Below are positions 34,356-46,795 of a stretch of DNA of 64,000 bases, one piece after another. The notes below the pieces were generated by a model, which was given only the letters and a program-made list of their open reading frames with translations, was not told the DNA's origin and did no database searches. How positions within the stretch are numbered: the first letter of the stretch is position 1; each line of letters begins with the position of its first letter. This stretch comes from Conchocele bisecta (taxonomy: Eukaryota; Mollusca; Bivalvia; Lucinida; Thyasiridae), in the NCBI GenBank assembly GCA_029237695.1, contig CM055279.1, positions 24,183,919 to 24,247,918 on the forward strand, read 5' to 3'. The position numbers were made by a program, and so were the translations under genes.

Positions 34356-34605
34356 GCTTAACCCTTTCACCCCTAAGTAACAGGAATGAATTTTGATATG
34401 TTAATTTTGTAACCAATCCAACCGTCACAAAATGGTTTTCAGACTAGTCCATTTATGAAAAGGGGGTATGTTTGTTCTCAAAAATATAAAAATTACTTTC
34501 AAAAAGTGCAGATCCTGATGAGACGGCTCGTTACGAGCCGGCTCATCTGGATCTGCACTGTTTGCATAAACCGCTATAGCGGGATTTCGGGTTCAAAGGG
34601 TTAAC
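34356..34605. mobile_element. Small TIR element with hairpin
   Basis: Ends 'ttaaccctttcacccctaag' and 'gggttcaaagggttaa' are inverted. A central hairpin at 34506-34562 ('gtgcagatcctgatgag' and 'ctcatctggatctgcac') surrounds 'ggctcgttacgagcc'. Non-coding. Confidence 0.65.
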
Positions 34606-34795
34606 CCTTACTGCGCTGAATTAAATTTTGTCGTCTGCTGGAAATGTTTTAGTTTCAATATGAAACGTATGGCAACGTATGGAGACGATTCTCATGTGCT
34701 GTCAAAACAGGTTTTTTGCTAAGAATTAAGGCAAAACTGAAAAACAGCAGACGACAAATTTCGTCTCCCGCGCAGTGTTAACGGCACACCAACAC
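34606..34795. mobile_element. Small TIR element, GTCGTCTGCTG type
   Basis: Inverted ends 'ttactgcgctgaattaaatt' and 'tttcgtctcccgcgcagt', with inner 'gtcgtctgctg/cagcagacgac'. A related unit with 'cagcagacgacaattgttgt' lies at about 37580-37765. Confidence 0.65.
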
Positions 34796-35371
34796 AATAA
34801 AGTACCACTTAGGGCCAAGCAATGAGATGAAGAATACAATTAATAGTAAAATAGTATGTTAGATGTGGTAGGCGATCAGGTAATTAGGGTAAACATAAAG
34901 ATATGATGAGCAATAGAGATGAGTAACATGAATACAATGATACAATTATAGAAATGAGAAACATGTGTACACTGATAAAAATCAGATCTTCCGATACAAG
35001 CTGGAGAAAGCTCAGCAAACATTCAAAGTCGATACAGTCCAGTAGGATGTCTTGCACGGTAAATGCGCTGTGGCATGGAATACACCATGGAAGATCACAT
35101 TACACAGTGTAGATGCACAAACTGGCGTATGCAAATGGCGGTCAGTATAACTTATATGATGCAATATATGATGCCGTACTTATTTAATAAATAAAGTACA
35201 TATTATATCATAGCCTCGTTCCTTATGAATTGCTAAATTATTTTAATAAATATAATATTAAATCAACACTTACAATGTTAATGTTTATTCAGCAAAAAAC
35301 ATATTGGCCCTTGAGTATACACTATAATACAACACAATATGTATCACAAGACGACAAACAGTGGTGCAGTA
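34796..35371. other. No gene recognised
   Basis: AT-rich, no supported feature. Confidence 0.45.
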
Positions 35372-35668
35372 TATAGAGAATAGTAGGTTCGTGTCGTGAA
35401 ATGGTCAAAATATCTAGCAATGCTCAGGAAACGGGATGGGCGACACATCCCGTTTCCGTGCCGCGCCAGATATTTTTTCCCATTCACGGCACTAACCTAC
35501 TATTCTATTTATCCCGTCAACACCTACAAATGGCTGTAAATTGCAAAAATAGAACCCCAGCCACCGCACATATTCATACGCAGTGATTAGGTCGTTTTTA
35601 CAGGATATCACAAATGTTTCACGGCACCGTGTTTCACGGCACATACGCACTGTTGACAGGATCAGTAT
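35372..35668. mobile_element. Fold-back element family A, copy 4
   Basis: Lacks the left 'accgtctcg' palindrome but keeps 'aacgggatgggcgacacatcccgttt' in shortened form and the 'tatttatcccgtcaacacc' block. A small insertion around 35550 ('accccagccaccgcacat') also occurs in copy 6. Confidence 0.78.
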
Positions 35669-37284
35669 TGATTCACTAGTAAATACATGCACATTCAACA
35701 TGAGCGCCAAACTATAATGCATTTGCATTATACTTTGGCCCACGATGTGAATACCGTGTAGTTACATATGTTTCCCTTTGACCATTCATTGTGTTTCTTT
35801 CCGGCAGACTGAATGTGATCTTTTTGACCATTTTTTTGTTTGCATGTAATTATATATATAATTCATTATGGACTCAATATCGTTTACTTATTAAACAAGT
35901 TGACTCGGCATAACCTCGCTTGTGATTACATCAGTAAACGCCTTTACGAAATATCATATTGAGCCATCAATACACGTACACGTAATGCAAGATCATCCAT
36001 TTTGTGTAATTTATTGTTCAATTATAATTTAATTTTTAATGTACTGAACATAGGGTACTACAATAATTCCGCCACGGAAGCGGTGTCGCGCCTGAAAATG
36101 CCTTGTCGGTACAAAACAATGTTGTAGCAGGATTTTTGTTAACGTTTCTGCATTACTTTGACATCGCCATGTTTACTTCTGTTTTGTGAATGAAATAGTT
36201 GGCCCCTGATCGAGTATATTAAAACATATAAATGAAACATTGGGGAAACCGCTGACAAAATTTTCAATGTATGGAAGCCCAAACTTGTTAGAATCTTTTT
36301 TTTGTATTAATATGGGTATTAATCTACGCTGGATGTGTTATACTGTCATTAATTTGTTCCCTGCCTGTAATTTATCACTTACCGACTTATTGACCCCTTT
36401 CCCTGAACGTAGAATTGACACTCATGTTGGCGTGTATTGGCCACCATAGACAAATGTCAATCAGGCAAAATTCGGGAATGTCACTAAAATCCGCAGTAAA
36501 TCCATCGGTAGAATGAGGATTAACATCAGTTAGACCCACACGTGCGAGTTTTGTTGCGACACAATCGCGATCATTAAACAAATCTGGGTCAACAGGTAGC
36601 TGTAACCCCTTGATATCGTTTGTGTGTTGAACGCGTCGCGTGTTTACACGTGTTTATCCGGTGGAGAGTATTCGGAGGGGAGTTAACTGTACCGACAACT
36701 ATAGCGTGTTACTAAATTTAGCGATGACCGCACGATTTGTGACGCAAATGGGGACAAATAACAACTTGAACGCGTACCAAAATAGTCCGATGTATTTTTG
36801 TACGTAGAACATCCGTTGTTGATATTGTTCAGTGCAAGTAGTTTTTAATAATATTATTTTCAATTAGCGGTTGCGTATGACAGTTAAACGTTGAGTACCA
36901 CAATGCATTTTGTTGTTATGGTTATTCCAAGATATCACTACGGACTAGCCCATCGAGGGGGGTCTGGGGCGTGGCTAACCGTCCGACGCGATTCCAATAC
37001 ATAGGCTACCCTATGTAAAAACATCGATAGTTTTCGTAAATGACGTCGCCAGGTTTCGGAATCAATTTCGAAACGTTTTCGTTGTTCATCTTGCAGCAGC
37101 CCTTGTTGTCCCATGTTAAACTCTCAATCGGACAATTGTTTTTTTCGCAATAAAATCAATATTTGATGGAATTTCATTTGGGGAGGGTGACCTTTTTGTA
37201 ATTGATGAAAATGTACTTGCATTAAAACATGTTTCAGCTTGAATGTGTTAATAGCCAAAAGTTCGTCGGCAACAAAACGTGAAA
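35669..37284. other. No gene recognised
   Basis: Mostly featureless AT-rich sequence. 'gtttcggaatcaatttcgaa' near 37053 matches a fragment of family H (compare 56323). 'gttgactcggcataacctcg' near 35899 belongs to a dispersed repeat also seen at about 2695 and 39670. Confidence 0.45.
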
Positions 37285-37286
37285 CT

Positions 37287-37498
37287 ACAGAGCCCCGCAG
37301 GGGACATGGACTTTTCTTATTAATTCGTTCTCACGAAAAAAAAATTCGATCCCTCAATTTAACAATTCGTTCCCTCGAATTAACAATTCATTCGCACGAT
37401 ATAACAATTCGTTACGGGGCTCCGTAGTTCCACGTTATTTTTTGCCGACGAACTTTTGGCCATTAAACAATTCTACGTCCGCTGCGGGGCTCCGTATG
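37287..37498. mobile_element. TIR element family F, copy 1
   Basis: Ends in 'agagccccgcaggggac' and 'gtccgctgcggggctccgta'. The interior holds tandem 'aattcgttcccacgaaataa'-like units of about 20 bp and a short hairpin 'cgtagttccacgt'. Other copies at 39003 and 48769. Confidence 0.75.
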
Positions 37499-37579
37499 GA
37501 ACAGACAGTGGTGTGATAGCGAAACTCTGCTAGACTGGTCACCTGTTGAGTTTGACACATACGTGTATTTTCCTAGAGT

Positions 37580-37765
37580 TTCGCGGTATAATATTAACCC
37601 TTACATTTTTATCATCAAAAACATGCTTTGACAGCACTTTAGAATCATTTCCATTGGAAATGATTCTGAAGTTCTGTCAAACCATGTTTTTATTGAGAAA
37701 TAAGGCAAGATATAACAGCAACAGCAGACGACAATTGTTGTGTGTAGCGGTCTAAGGGTTAATAT
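37580..37765. mobile_element. Small TIR element with 'gaaatgattctgaa' hairpin
   Basis: Ends 'attaacccttac' and 'ctaagggttaat' are inverted. The interior contains 'agaatcatttccattggaaa', a hairpin, flanked by 'aacatgctttgacag/ctgtcaaaccatgttt'. Related to the element at 34606. Confidence 0.65.
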
Positions 37766-38027
37766 ACGGCTATAATGTTAATATACCGACAGGAAATTTG
37801 GTATTTGAGGTTGACCTCATCTGTCAAATTAAATTTCATTTCCGTTTGCGTAATACAGCTGCCGTACCTAATTATAATAATTATCATGTACTAATATTTC
37901 CTTGATGAATGTCAGTAGTTTTGTATCTAATAAGAGGAGAGGTTTATTTCAATTTGCGAACAACGTACCTATGTGAGAATGCGCGCATGCGTAGTCACAA
38001 ACCGACCTGCGCATCTTAACATTTCGG

Positions 38028-38835
38028 GCCCAGTTGCTCAAAACCGCTGTTCACAACAGTGTGCACCTTAAAAGCCCGGCTCAAAACATCTGTTCACAAC
38101 ATTGTTCATCCTAACAGTCCGGACTCAGTTGCTCAAAACCTCTGTTCATAACAGTGTTCGTCATAACAAGCTGGGCCCAGTTGCTCGAAACCTCCGTTAG
38201 CTTAACGGACTGTTAAATCATTAAAGGTACATGCCCACTCAGTAGGCACAACATGTTCTTTATATCAGAGACATCATCTGAGACATATTCTGGCAAAATA
38301 TACATTCATTCACCATTACCCCACGTATTGATTGGCATTATCGTACATTGTATATCAGACGTAACTTTCCACACTGATATCAGGGGCGATAACCGTGTTC
38401 CTTTAAATGTTAACGAACATTACTATTTATTCTCTGTACATATTGTTTGATGTGCAATTATCATATTTATAATCTGTCGAAAATATTATATTTTCAGGTG
38501 ACGCATTTAATTAGTATAAATAATTAAAAAATACTATGCCCATTTGCATATGAAAATAGCCTGATACCAACGCGCGTCACTATCAGTAAAATAAATATTA
38601 CTAAATGATTATGTCTGTATAGCTGGCACTTGTAATATTTTGAACTGGTGGAATAGTGACACAATTATACACTTATTTAATTCCAATAAAGAACATAAAT
38701 GTTTGTCCCTACTGAGTGGGCATGTACCTTTAACCGTTTTGAGGATTTGACCGTCCGTTAAACTAACAGAGGTTTTGAGAAACCGGGCCCAAACTGTTAA
38801 TCTAACAAAGGTTTTGAGTAGCCAGGCACTGATTA
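38028..38835. repeat. GGGCCCAGTTGCTCAAAACC palindromic repeat, interrupted
   Basis: Several units of about 65-70 bp ('gggcccagttgctc', 'aaaacctctgttcacaacag') on the left and inverted units on the right ('aacagaggttttgagaaacc', 'gggcccaaactgttaa'). A family D element at 38222-38736 sits in the middle, so this is a nested insertion. Confidence 0.7.
38222..38736. mobile_element. TIR element family D, copy 1 (nested)
   Basis: Ends 'ttaaaggtacatgcccactc' and 'gagtgggcatgtacctttaa' are inverted. About 515 bp, non-coding, inserted into a palindromic repeat. Copy 2 at 58498-59001 is similar along its length ('acatcatctgagacat', 'aggggcgataaccgtgt') but inverted in its interior. Confidence 0.82.
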
Positions 38836-39002
38836 ATTCACGCGCAATTCACATGCATACTTTGGATGGCTGTTGAATATACCTGAATGAGGTCGATGAA
38901 CCAATGAAAACGAATATATAAATCAATAGCTCATGGTAGTAACATGAAATGAACACAACGGTGACCGCATACCATTCAACACAGCACAAATACGCACATT
39001 AC

Positions 39003-39293
39003 TACGGAGCCCCGTAGAGGACGTATAATTCTTTATTTTTATTAATTCGTTCCCACGAAATAACAATTCGTTCCCACTAAATAACAATTCGTTCCCTCGA
39101 ATTAACAATTCGTTCCCACGATATAACAATCGTTCCCACGAAAAAACCATTCGTTCCCTCAATTTAATAATTCGTTCCCACGAAATAACAATTCGTTCCC
39201 ACGGGAACGAATTGTTAAATTGAGGGAACGAATTGTTATTTCGTGGGAACGAATTAATGAAATAAAATCCATGTCCCCTGCAGGGCTCCGTAC
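39003..39293. mobile_element. TIR element family F, copy 2
   Basis: Ends 'acggagccccgtagaggacg' and 'gtcccctgcagggctccgta'. The interior is a tandem array of 'aattcgttcccacgaaataac' that turns over at 'cgttcccacgggaacg' (39195-39210), so the array is itself inverted. Confidence 0.8.
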
Positions 39294-39780
39294 AGTATGA
39301 CCAGCAGCGTATGTTCCCAAATGGTTTACTATTTACAGTTACAGTTTCTCAGCATATATTTCCATCTTAGATTTCCTTGCAGTGACGCACAGTGTAGTAT
39401 CTGGTCACGGTTAACCGGTATAGTGATGAAGAAACAATGTGGTTTGTGGGGAAATATAATTGCATTTTGGATTGCATTGTATTTATTTACAGACAGTACC
39501 AAAGATGGCGGAGATGGCAACTCAATGTACCATATAGTATACAGTAACGAGACAATATTCACATATGTTATATTCATATATCACATCATTATTATGAAGC
39601 AAGTATCATTGAAACCACGTGTATCTATCTATGACATAATACCTTAAACTCGTTTTCAACTGATTTCATAAGAAACTCGGCACAGCCTCGTTTCTTATGA
39701 ACTCAGTAAACTCGTTTAATGAATATATTAAATCATCACTGATGTAAGATCCTCTATATATGTGAGTTATGACCGGAGAA
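39294..39780. other. No gene; dispersed repeat fragment
   Basis: 'aagatggcggagatggcaac' with 'ccatatagtatacagtaac' near 39500-39545 recurs at 60560-60612. 'cataagaaactcggcacagc' at 39667 is another dispersed repeat. No gene. Confidence 0.5.
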
Positions 39781-40203
39781 ATAGAGAATAGTAGGTTAGT
39801 GCCGTGAATGGGAAAAAATATCCGGCAAGGCTCAATAATTTCTTTATTTCTCATCAGAAGTATATGTTATGACCACTCATTTGAACCGTCTCGCCGGGAG
39901 TGGTCACAACATATACTTTGGTTCAGAAATAATGAAAATAGATAGAGAATAGTAGGTTAGTGCCGTGAATGGGAAAAATATCTGGCAAGGCTCAGGAAAC
40001 GGGATGGGCGAGTCTCTGCCGAGCACATCCCGTTTCCGTGCCGCGCCAGATATTTTTTCCCATTCACGGCACTAACCTACTATTCTATTTATCCCGTCAA
40101 CACCTACAAATGGCTGTAAAATGCAAAAAATAGTATTGACTGGATATCAAAAATGTTTCACGGCACCGTGTTTCACGGCACATACGCACTGTGTTGACGG
40201 GAG
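39781..40203. mobile_element. Fold-back element family A, copy 5
   Basis: All blocks are present, but the first palindrome has lost its centre ('accgtctcgccgggagtgg'). It ends 'cactgtgttgacggga', next to the LINE tail. Confidence 0.82.
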
Positions 40204-40214
40204 AAATGGGACTT

Positions 40215-41315
40215 GTGGTAAATACAATACAATACAATACATTTTATTCACTCTAAGCCACATACGTGACACACGAGGTATACAATAGATTACATAATAC
40301 AACGATGGGTAAAAATACAAAATGCATATGTATAAGCTCACTAGTCATTATAACCATAAAGCATTTCTTATAAAAATAGCTAAATTTCTTAATTGCTTTC
40401 CAGATTTTTTCTCAAATAGCTGTGCGAATTTTAAAATATTTGGTCTTCTAAAATAAAATGGCTTGATATACCGTTTTCGAACTTCACTCGAAAAGGAAAT
40501 GAAACTCGTCACCGAGAGCACCAGCGCCACATTTGTTGCAGACCCTGCTTGCTCTCGGCACACCTGTCCATCTACCAGTTTCGACCGCCAGTCTATGATT
40601 ACAAGTTCGAAATCTGGTCAATGTTTTTCTTAACCTTTCCGTGAGATTAATTAAATATGTTTCTAATCCAAACTCTGTTTTAAAGATTCTATACGTAATT
40701 CCACGTGAAGATGAATCGATGCTGGTGAGCCATGACTGAATAAACTGGTTCTGAAGCTGAGTCCTGGCGTAGTGGCTCAGCCAGATAGCATTAACATCGT
40801 TCTGGCTAAGCCATACGCCAGGAACTCCAGTTTCAGTTAAAATAGATTTAACATTCTGAATCCATCGGAAATGAGTCACATTTGCTTCATGTTGTGTATA
40901 TAATAACTTATACATAAGAAACAATAATTTACTCTGCTTCCCTGAAACTAATTTTGCCCAAAACGAAATAATTCTACATTTAATGTCAATAATAAGCGGA
41001 AATTTGCCGAGTTCTCCATAAACCATGAAATTTGGTGTGGATTTCTTTACCCCAAAAACAGTTTTACAAAATTTCAAATGAATTGTTTCTATAGCCGAAA
41101 TGTTTTCAAATCCCCAGATTTCACAGGCATAGCAGAGAATTGGAGTGATACATTGATCAAATAACTTAAGCTGACAGTCTACTGGAGTTGACAAGTTGTT
41201 AATCTTTCTAAATAGGCCGAAAAGAGCTTTGGATGCTTGGTCAATCAAATGTTTCTTAGTCTTATGAAAAGTTCCGTTTTGTGAAAAAACTCAGTATAGC
41301 TTCTGATCAAGTAGC
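40215..41315 (-). mobile_element. LINE (non-LTR retrotransposon), 5'-truncated
   Basis: Minus-strand frame at 41248-40484 encodes the C-terminal part of a LINE reverse transcriptase: KALFGLFRKINNLSTPVDCQ, LFDQCITPILCYACEIWGFE, MVYGELGKFPL, then CNKCGAGALGDEFHFLFE, a cysteine/His-rich end. A frameshift near 40490 moves the reading into EVRKRYIKPFYFRRPNILKF. The 3' end is an (ATTGT)n-type microsatellite at about 40220-40245. It lacks the catalytic RT domain because it is 5' truncated near 41315, where a family E element starts. Dead copy. Confidence 0.85.
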
Positions 41316-41324
41316 ACGCTCCTG

Positions 41325-41535
41325 TGGGCCGTTTCACTTAACTTCGTACGACTAAAATGTTCGTAAGTGCAACATTATGATAGTCTGTACATTTCACATT
41401 AACAGTGTTTTCTTGTAAACAATTATTTGATGTACATGTATTGAGCATATGATCCATCAATTGAAATTTCCAGACGATCCTAAATTTGCACTTACGAACA
41501 TTTTACTCGTACGAAGTTTAGTGAAACGGGCCCCT
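41325..41535. mobile_element. TIR element family E, copy 2
   Basis: Ends 'gggccgtttcacttaacttc' and 'gaagtttagtgaaacgggcc' are inverted, with subterminal 'tgttcgtaagtgcaa'. About 210 bp. Confidence 0.78.
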
Positions 41536-41756
41536 GTAGGCTGATAACGATCCAAATGTATATTGCTTGTTAGAAACCTGCACCGTTCTTTCATCGACAG
41601 CGTGACAATGGCTTGGATTGTATTGTGTTTATTTACAAGACAGTATACATTATTATACAATTGGCAAAGGTCAGGTGTGTCACGCTTGGGGCCATGTCCA
41701 TTTCCTGAAAATGTAATAAACATGTATTTAGTAGCAACCAATAACATAACCAAGGT

Positions 41757-42320
41757 CACGTGGTACACGTGGTCACAACAACAACAACGTCGCCCACTCC
41801 AAAGTAAGTATTATTTGATATTTTCCTAAATAATGCAACGGATTTTGATGAAATATGGCGCAGCAAACGAGTCTTCATGAGCTGCATTTGGTGGTCTATG
41901 GAGTTTGGCACAGATTTATGGCGTTTCTGCGAAGATTCTTCGCAAAAACGACAGAAGTTTGGGCGAAAATCCGTTATGTAATAAAGAAACTATAAAATAA
42001 TACGTCCTTTGAATCGGTACTTGTTGTTGTTGTTAGTACCACGTCATCATACACCTTGAATGTGTTTAGACATACTTGCTGTATCTATTTCTGCATGATA
42101 AACCTTCCAAAGTAGTAGCTTAATCGGAGACACGGAAATCGATTCTTCGCAAAAACGACAGAAGTTTGGGCGAAAATAAAGAGACCACCAAATGCTACTT
42201 AACAAGACGCGTTTGATGCGCCATATTACATTAAAATCCGTAATAAGGAAACTATAAAAGAATATGTACTTTGAAACGGTACTTATTGTTTTCTTAGTAC
42301 CACGTGATCATACACCTTGA
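41757..42320. mobile_element. Fold-back element family I, copy 1
   Basis: 'cacgtggtcacaacaacaac' to 'gttttcttagtaccacgtga' form inverted ends. The inner arms 'ggattttgatgaaatatggc' and 'gcgccatattacattaaaat' are inverted, and 'cttcgcaaaaacgacagaag' is repeated. Copy 2 lies at 54925-55205. Confidence 0.7.
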
Positions 42321-42590
42321 TAACTACATTACAATCCAATTGGCATGGTTTCAGCTATTCAACCAAATGGTGTATGTTGCCATTTTAAAATATATGTTGG
42401 CTGAATTAATGGTACTAGTAATAAACTGTAATGTTTATAACACGATTTATCACTTATTTTGATCGATAATATGTAATGTATAAACCACAGATTACAGAAC
42501 ATTTCATACAATATAAACATAGAAATTATCTATTTTGAAGATCGAAATCATATGTTAACGATCATAATACATGTTGGACGTTATTACCGA

Positions 42591-42941
42591 ATAATTCCAG
42601 CACAAAAATATTGACACAATTCCCTAACATTTGCTTGGCCCGTAGCAAGTCTCTGTCCAAAATTTATATCCCAGTAAACTCCCACGCCGAACTACTTTCT
42701 GTAACCGTGAGGCGCAGTTAAAATAATTCTTAAGAAAACGGAAAATAAACACATGATGAATTTATTTCAAATGCTGGAATTATAAGGAATGAATGGCCTT
42801 TTTGTGGAATTTATCGGGGATATAAACTTGGAAAAGTCGCGGGAATACTGGACGAGGCCTTCCGGCCTTCGTCCAGTATTTCCGCGACTTTTCTAAGTTT
42901 ATACCCCGATAAATTCCACAAAAAGAACATTCATTCCTATA
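42591..42941. mobile_element. Fold-back element family B, copy 3
   Basis: Full family B structure with the terminal hairpin around 'gaggccttccggccttcg'; one 'agtatttccgcg' mismatch in the arm. Confidence 0.82.
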
Positions 42942-42947
42942 CTAATC

Positions 42948-43085
42948 CCTTTCTGTTTGTCAAATTTGTCCATTTTTGTTTGCCCAAAGACCCATTTCTG
43001 TTTGTCAAAATATCCATTTCTGTGTGTCCAAAGACCAATTTCTGTTTGTCCAAAGAACCATTATGTTTGTCCAAAGGTCCATTTC
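42948..43085. repeat. Minisatellite, CCATTTCTGTTTGTCCAAAGA unit
   Basis: Four to five units of about 30 bp; a separate 31-32 bp duplication ('ccggaaccccctgggtacga') follows at 43257-43320. Confidence 0.75.
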
Positions 43086-44439
43086 GGCGTAGCTAGCTAT
43101 GTACGGTACGGGAGTAATTGCAAGAGTTATCGTTCGCAACTAGGGGGTTGTCCAGCTCTTCGAAAAGCACTTTTCTGTGTTTTACGGCATCTAAATTTAG
43201 ACTTCAACTGGTGGTAAACTGTGATCTATGTAAACTCAGTGGCTGAACCGTGGTTGCAATCCCGGAACCCCCTGGGTACGACGTAAACAATCCCGGAACC
43301 CCCTGGGTACGACGTAAACTATTGATAGTACTGCAAATATCATGAGCTATCGGACAGGTAGGTGGATGATAAATAGGCACATGTGTTGTTATATACCAAC
43401 ATTTTCGTCTTTGTCTCTAGATTACAGATGTGCGTGATGCAATTCCGGCATCTGCGGAACGAAGTCGTAATTCAAGATGGCGTCCAAGATTACCGCAACA
43501 AATATATTTATTTTCGGTTTAAAATATATTTTAAATTAATTTACTGAATCACTGTATGCAATTTAATTCAATAGTATATCCAAAATGGTCGTCGAGTTGC
43601 ATGTGTTTATATAAGACTCGTGAAATTACAAGAATAATAGAAAGCGAATACAGTGAAATACAGTATTATATTTTTCAATCATAGTCAACTTTCAATACGT
43701 TACAAGTTAAAGCGATGTATATACCATTAAATACGGCTTCCAAGATGGCCGACGTTTATAGAATTATGAGAAGAAATAAAGGTGAGAATCTTTATAGCAT
43801 TTTCTGAATATATTACATTAAGCACACAGCCATGCAATACGCCATCTAATGTAATAAACATTCTCTATAAATGTGTTAACAGTACATAATAATCGTTTAA
43901 ATAGTATTATTAATTGCACTCCTTAGTATACATGTAAGACCGAGGAGTGTCTAATTCCAGACACGACGTCTTATTTTTCCCAGAACGGGGGTTAAATTCT
44001 CATACTCCAAATATGCCGTTTTGACTTTAAGCTCAAATTTATAATTCAATATCACATTCTGGCAACATGCGTCAGATTAAATATGCCGGCGCCTATTAAA
44101 TACGTCGGATTGGTTTGTCATCGAGGTCAAACTACATTAAGCTCAAATGTATTATGTAATATCACGCATTGGTAACATGCGTCCAGTTGATTCAATACCC
44201 ACCGTAAATTCATTACTATTGAAGTGAATTAACGTACAGTATGCCTGTATTGCTTCCATGGCGGTAATCTTGCTAAGTTTCTGTGTGTGCAATGTTCCTG
44301 CCTTTTCCGGTCATTGTCCGCGTAGTCCCAGTTGTGCCATAGACGTCATGTTTTCGGTCCCCGCTCGAGGATTAGCCCCCATGCTGGAACTGATCCTCAA
44401 TGCGAGCTTTACATACATATTTTGCTTGATCATTACATA

Positions 44440-44790
44440 CTGCCCCCGTCACTCTCTATATCTATGTCGTCGCATTGTTCCAAGACATATGCAAGAATAT
44501 ATAGATTTGTACATGTTGATTCGTTTGCTTTGCTGTCGCTGTCACATGCTAATGTCATACAAATACACACATCAGTAAATGGTTGTTCGTTTAAAAAACA
44601 TACATATACATTCATCATCACATACACCTTTGCAAATGCATACCATTGAGTAACTCTGGAGCTACTGTAGACTGGGCTATCATTACAGCACACAATCGTC
44701 CATGTTCCGTGGCCATTTTGTTTCATAACCGAAATCGGCCAGGGACTGCTCTTCATGGACTGCTTTTAGGGCACATTTCCAAATACTTTC
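44440..44790 (-). pseudogene. C-terminal fragment of PIN/CXC gene, left arm
   Basis: On the minus strand 'tctacagtagctccagagtt' encodes STVAPELL, and then after a small indel VCICKGVCDDECIC (44643-44602). This matches APE-x(n)-C-x-C-x3-C-x3-C-x-C in the tail of the element 1 gene. Several frameshifts. Inverted relative to 47535-47880. Confidence 0.6.
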
Positions 44791-44947
44791 AAAATGTCAA
44801 TTGGGAAAACTGATTACACACATCGCTGATGCAAACTTTGGTTAGTAAAATTGATTATTGGTGTCATTTAAAGCCGGGCCAACGGGTTGGACTATCCCGT
44901 ATTAAATGCGAGAAATAATGAACATCAGAACTGAACATTTACAGAAG

Positions 44948-45199
44948 AATATTTATCCCGTCAACACAGTGTGTATGTGCCGTGAAACATTTTTGATATC
45001 CTGTTAACACGACCTAATCACTGCGTATGAACATGTGCGATGGCTGGGGTTATTTATTTGCCGTTTTAAAGCCATTTGTAGGTGTTGTGTTGACGGGATA
45101 AATAGAATAGTAGTTTAGTGCCGTTAATGGGAAAACATATCTGCCGCGGCACAGATATTTTTCCCATTCACGGCACTAACCTAATATTCTCTATATATG
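44948..45199. mobile_element. Fold-back element family A, copy 6
   Basis: Partial, inverted relative to copy 1. Contains 'gtgttgacgggataaataga' and 'cccattcacggcactaacct'; includes 'atggctggggtt', as in copy 4. Nested in element 3. Confidence 0.72.
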
Positions 45200-45342
45200 A
45201 TGCATGCAACAGTACTCTTGTACATGTATCTGCTTTCTCTTGTATCTTGACAATAACCATCAAATGTTACTTCAACAGTAGTCTTCATGACAATCAGTGA
45301 TATATACCTTTTCACTATTCATTATCCACACATATTTCAGAA

Positions 45343-45775
45343 GATTATTTTATCCCATCAACAAAGTGCGTATGTGCCGTGAAACACGGTGCCGTGAAAC
45401 ATTTTTGATATCCAGTCAATACTATTTTTGCATTTTACAGCCATTTGTAGGTGTTGACGGGATAAATAGAACAGTAGGTTAGTGCCGTGAAAGGTAAAAA
45501 ATATCTGGCGCGGCACGGAAACGGGATGTGCTCGGCAGAGCCTCGCCCATCCCGTTTCCTGAGCCTTGCCAGATATTTTTTCCCATTCACGGCACTAACC
45601 TACTATTCTCTATCTATTTTCCTTATTTCTGAACCAAAGTATATGTTGTGACCACTCCCGGCGAGACGGTTCAAATGAGTGGTCATAACATATACTTCTG
45701 ATGAGAAATAAAGAAATTATTGAGCCTTGCCGGATATTTTTTCCCATTCACGGCACTAACCTACTATTCTCTATT
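45343..45775. mobile_element. Fold-back element family A, copy 7
   Basis: Complete and in reverse order relative to copy 5; first palindrome lacks its centre ('actcccggcgagacggttca'). Nested in element 3. Confidence 0.8.
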
Positions 45776-45875
45776 TAGTTCACAGCGTGTTTGAGAAAAT
45801 GACCCATGATAGTACGATACTGTATGACCAGTATATGAGCTGCGACGTGTGATATACGGTACCTTATGACAACAT

Positions 45876-46232
45876 TATAGGAATGAATGGCCTTTTTGTG
45901 GAATTTATCGGGGTATAAACTTGGAAAAGTCGCGGGAATACTGGACGAAGCCAGAAGGCCTCGTCCAGTATTCCCGCGACTTTTCCAAGTTTATATCCCC
46001 GATAAATTCAACGAAAAGGCCATTCATTCCTTATAATTCCAGCATTTGAAATAAATTCATCAAGAAAATGTGTTTATTTTCCGTTTTCTTAAGAATTATT
46101 TTAACTGCGCCTGACGGTTACGGAAAGTAGTTCGGCATTGGAGTTTACTGGGATGTAACTTTTGGACAGAGACTTGCTATGGACCAATCAAATGTTAGGG
46201 AATTGTGTAAATATTTTTGTGCTGGAATTATA
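45876..46232. mobile_element. Fold-back element family B, copy 4
   Basis: Inverted orientation: hairpin first, then 'taattccagcatttgaaata' and 'tttgtgctggaattat' at the end. Nested in element 3. Confidence 0.82.
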
Positions 46233-46569
46233 TTGACATATTTACTTTTTGACGTTAACTTTTCAGAGCTATTTTCTAAACATGGAGATGTTTGTTTTAT
46301 GCGATTCCTGTGCAAATTGCCCGATTTATTTAACTTTTAGCACATACATCGAATGCGATTTGAAAAACGTCACGTCGATCATTATTGTGTTGACGTCACA
46401 CATTTTTTTCCGGCGTCATATTTATTACCTCAGAACAAAGTAGCCGCATATTAGTTTACGTCATGGTAGCCTATAACATACATGAACCACGTTGATGCAA
46501 TACTGTGAAGCAAGATTACTGTGTCATGCATCATATATAGATATATACACCGTATATACACCGTATATA

Positions 46570-46795
46570 TAGAGAATAGTAGGTTAGTGCCGTGAATGGG
46601 AAAAAATATCCGGCAAGGCTGAAGAATTTCTTTATTTCTCAGATAGATAGAGAATAGCAGGTTAGTGCCGTGAATGGGAAACATATATGGCAAGGCTTAG
46701 GAAATGGGATGGGCGAGACTCAGCCGAGCACATCCCGTTTCCGTGCCGCGCCAGATATGTTTTCCTATTCACTGCACTAACCTACTATTCTATGT
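46570..46795. mobile_element. Fold-back element family A, copy 8
   Basis: 'gtgccgtgaatgggaaaaaa' appears twice and the right block ends 'ctgcactaacctactattc'; the first palindrome is deleted. Nested in element 3. Confidence 0.75.
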
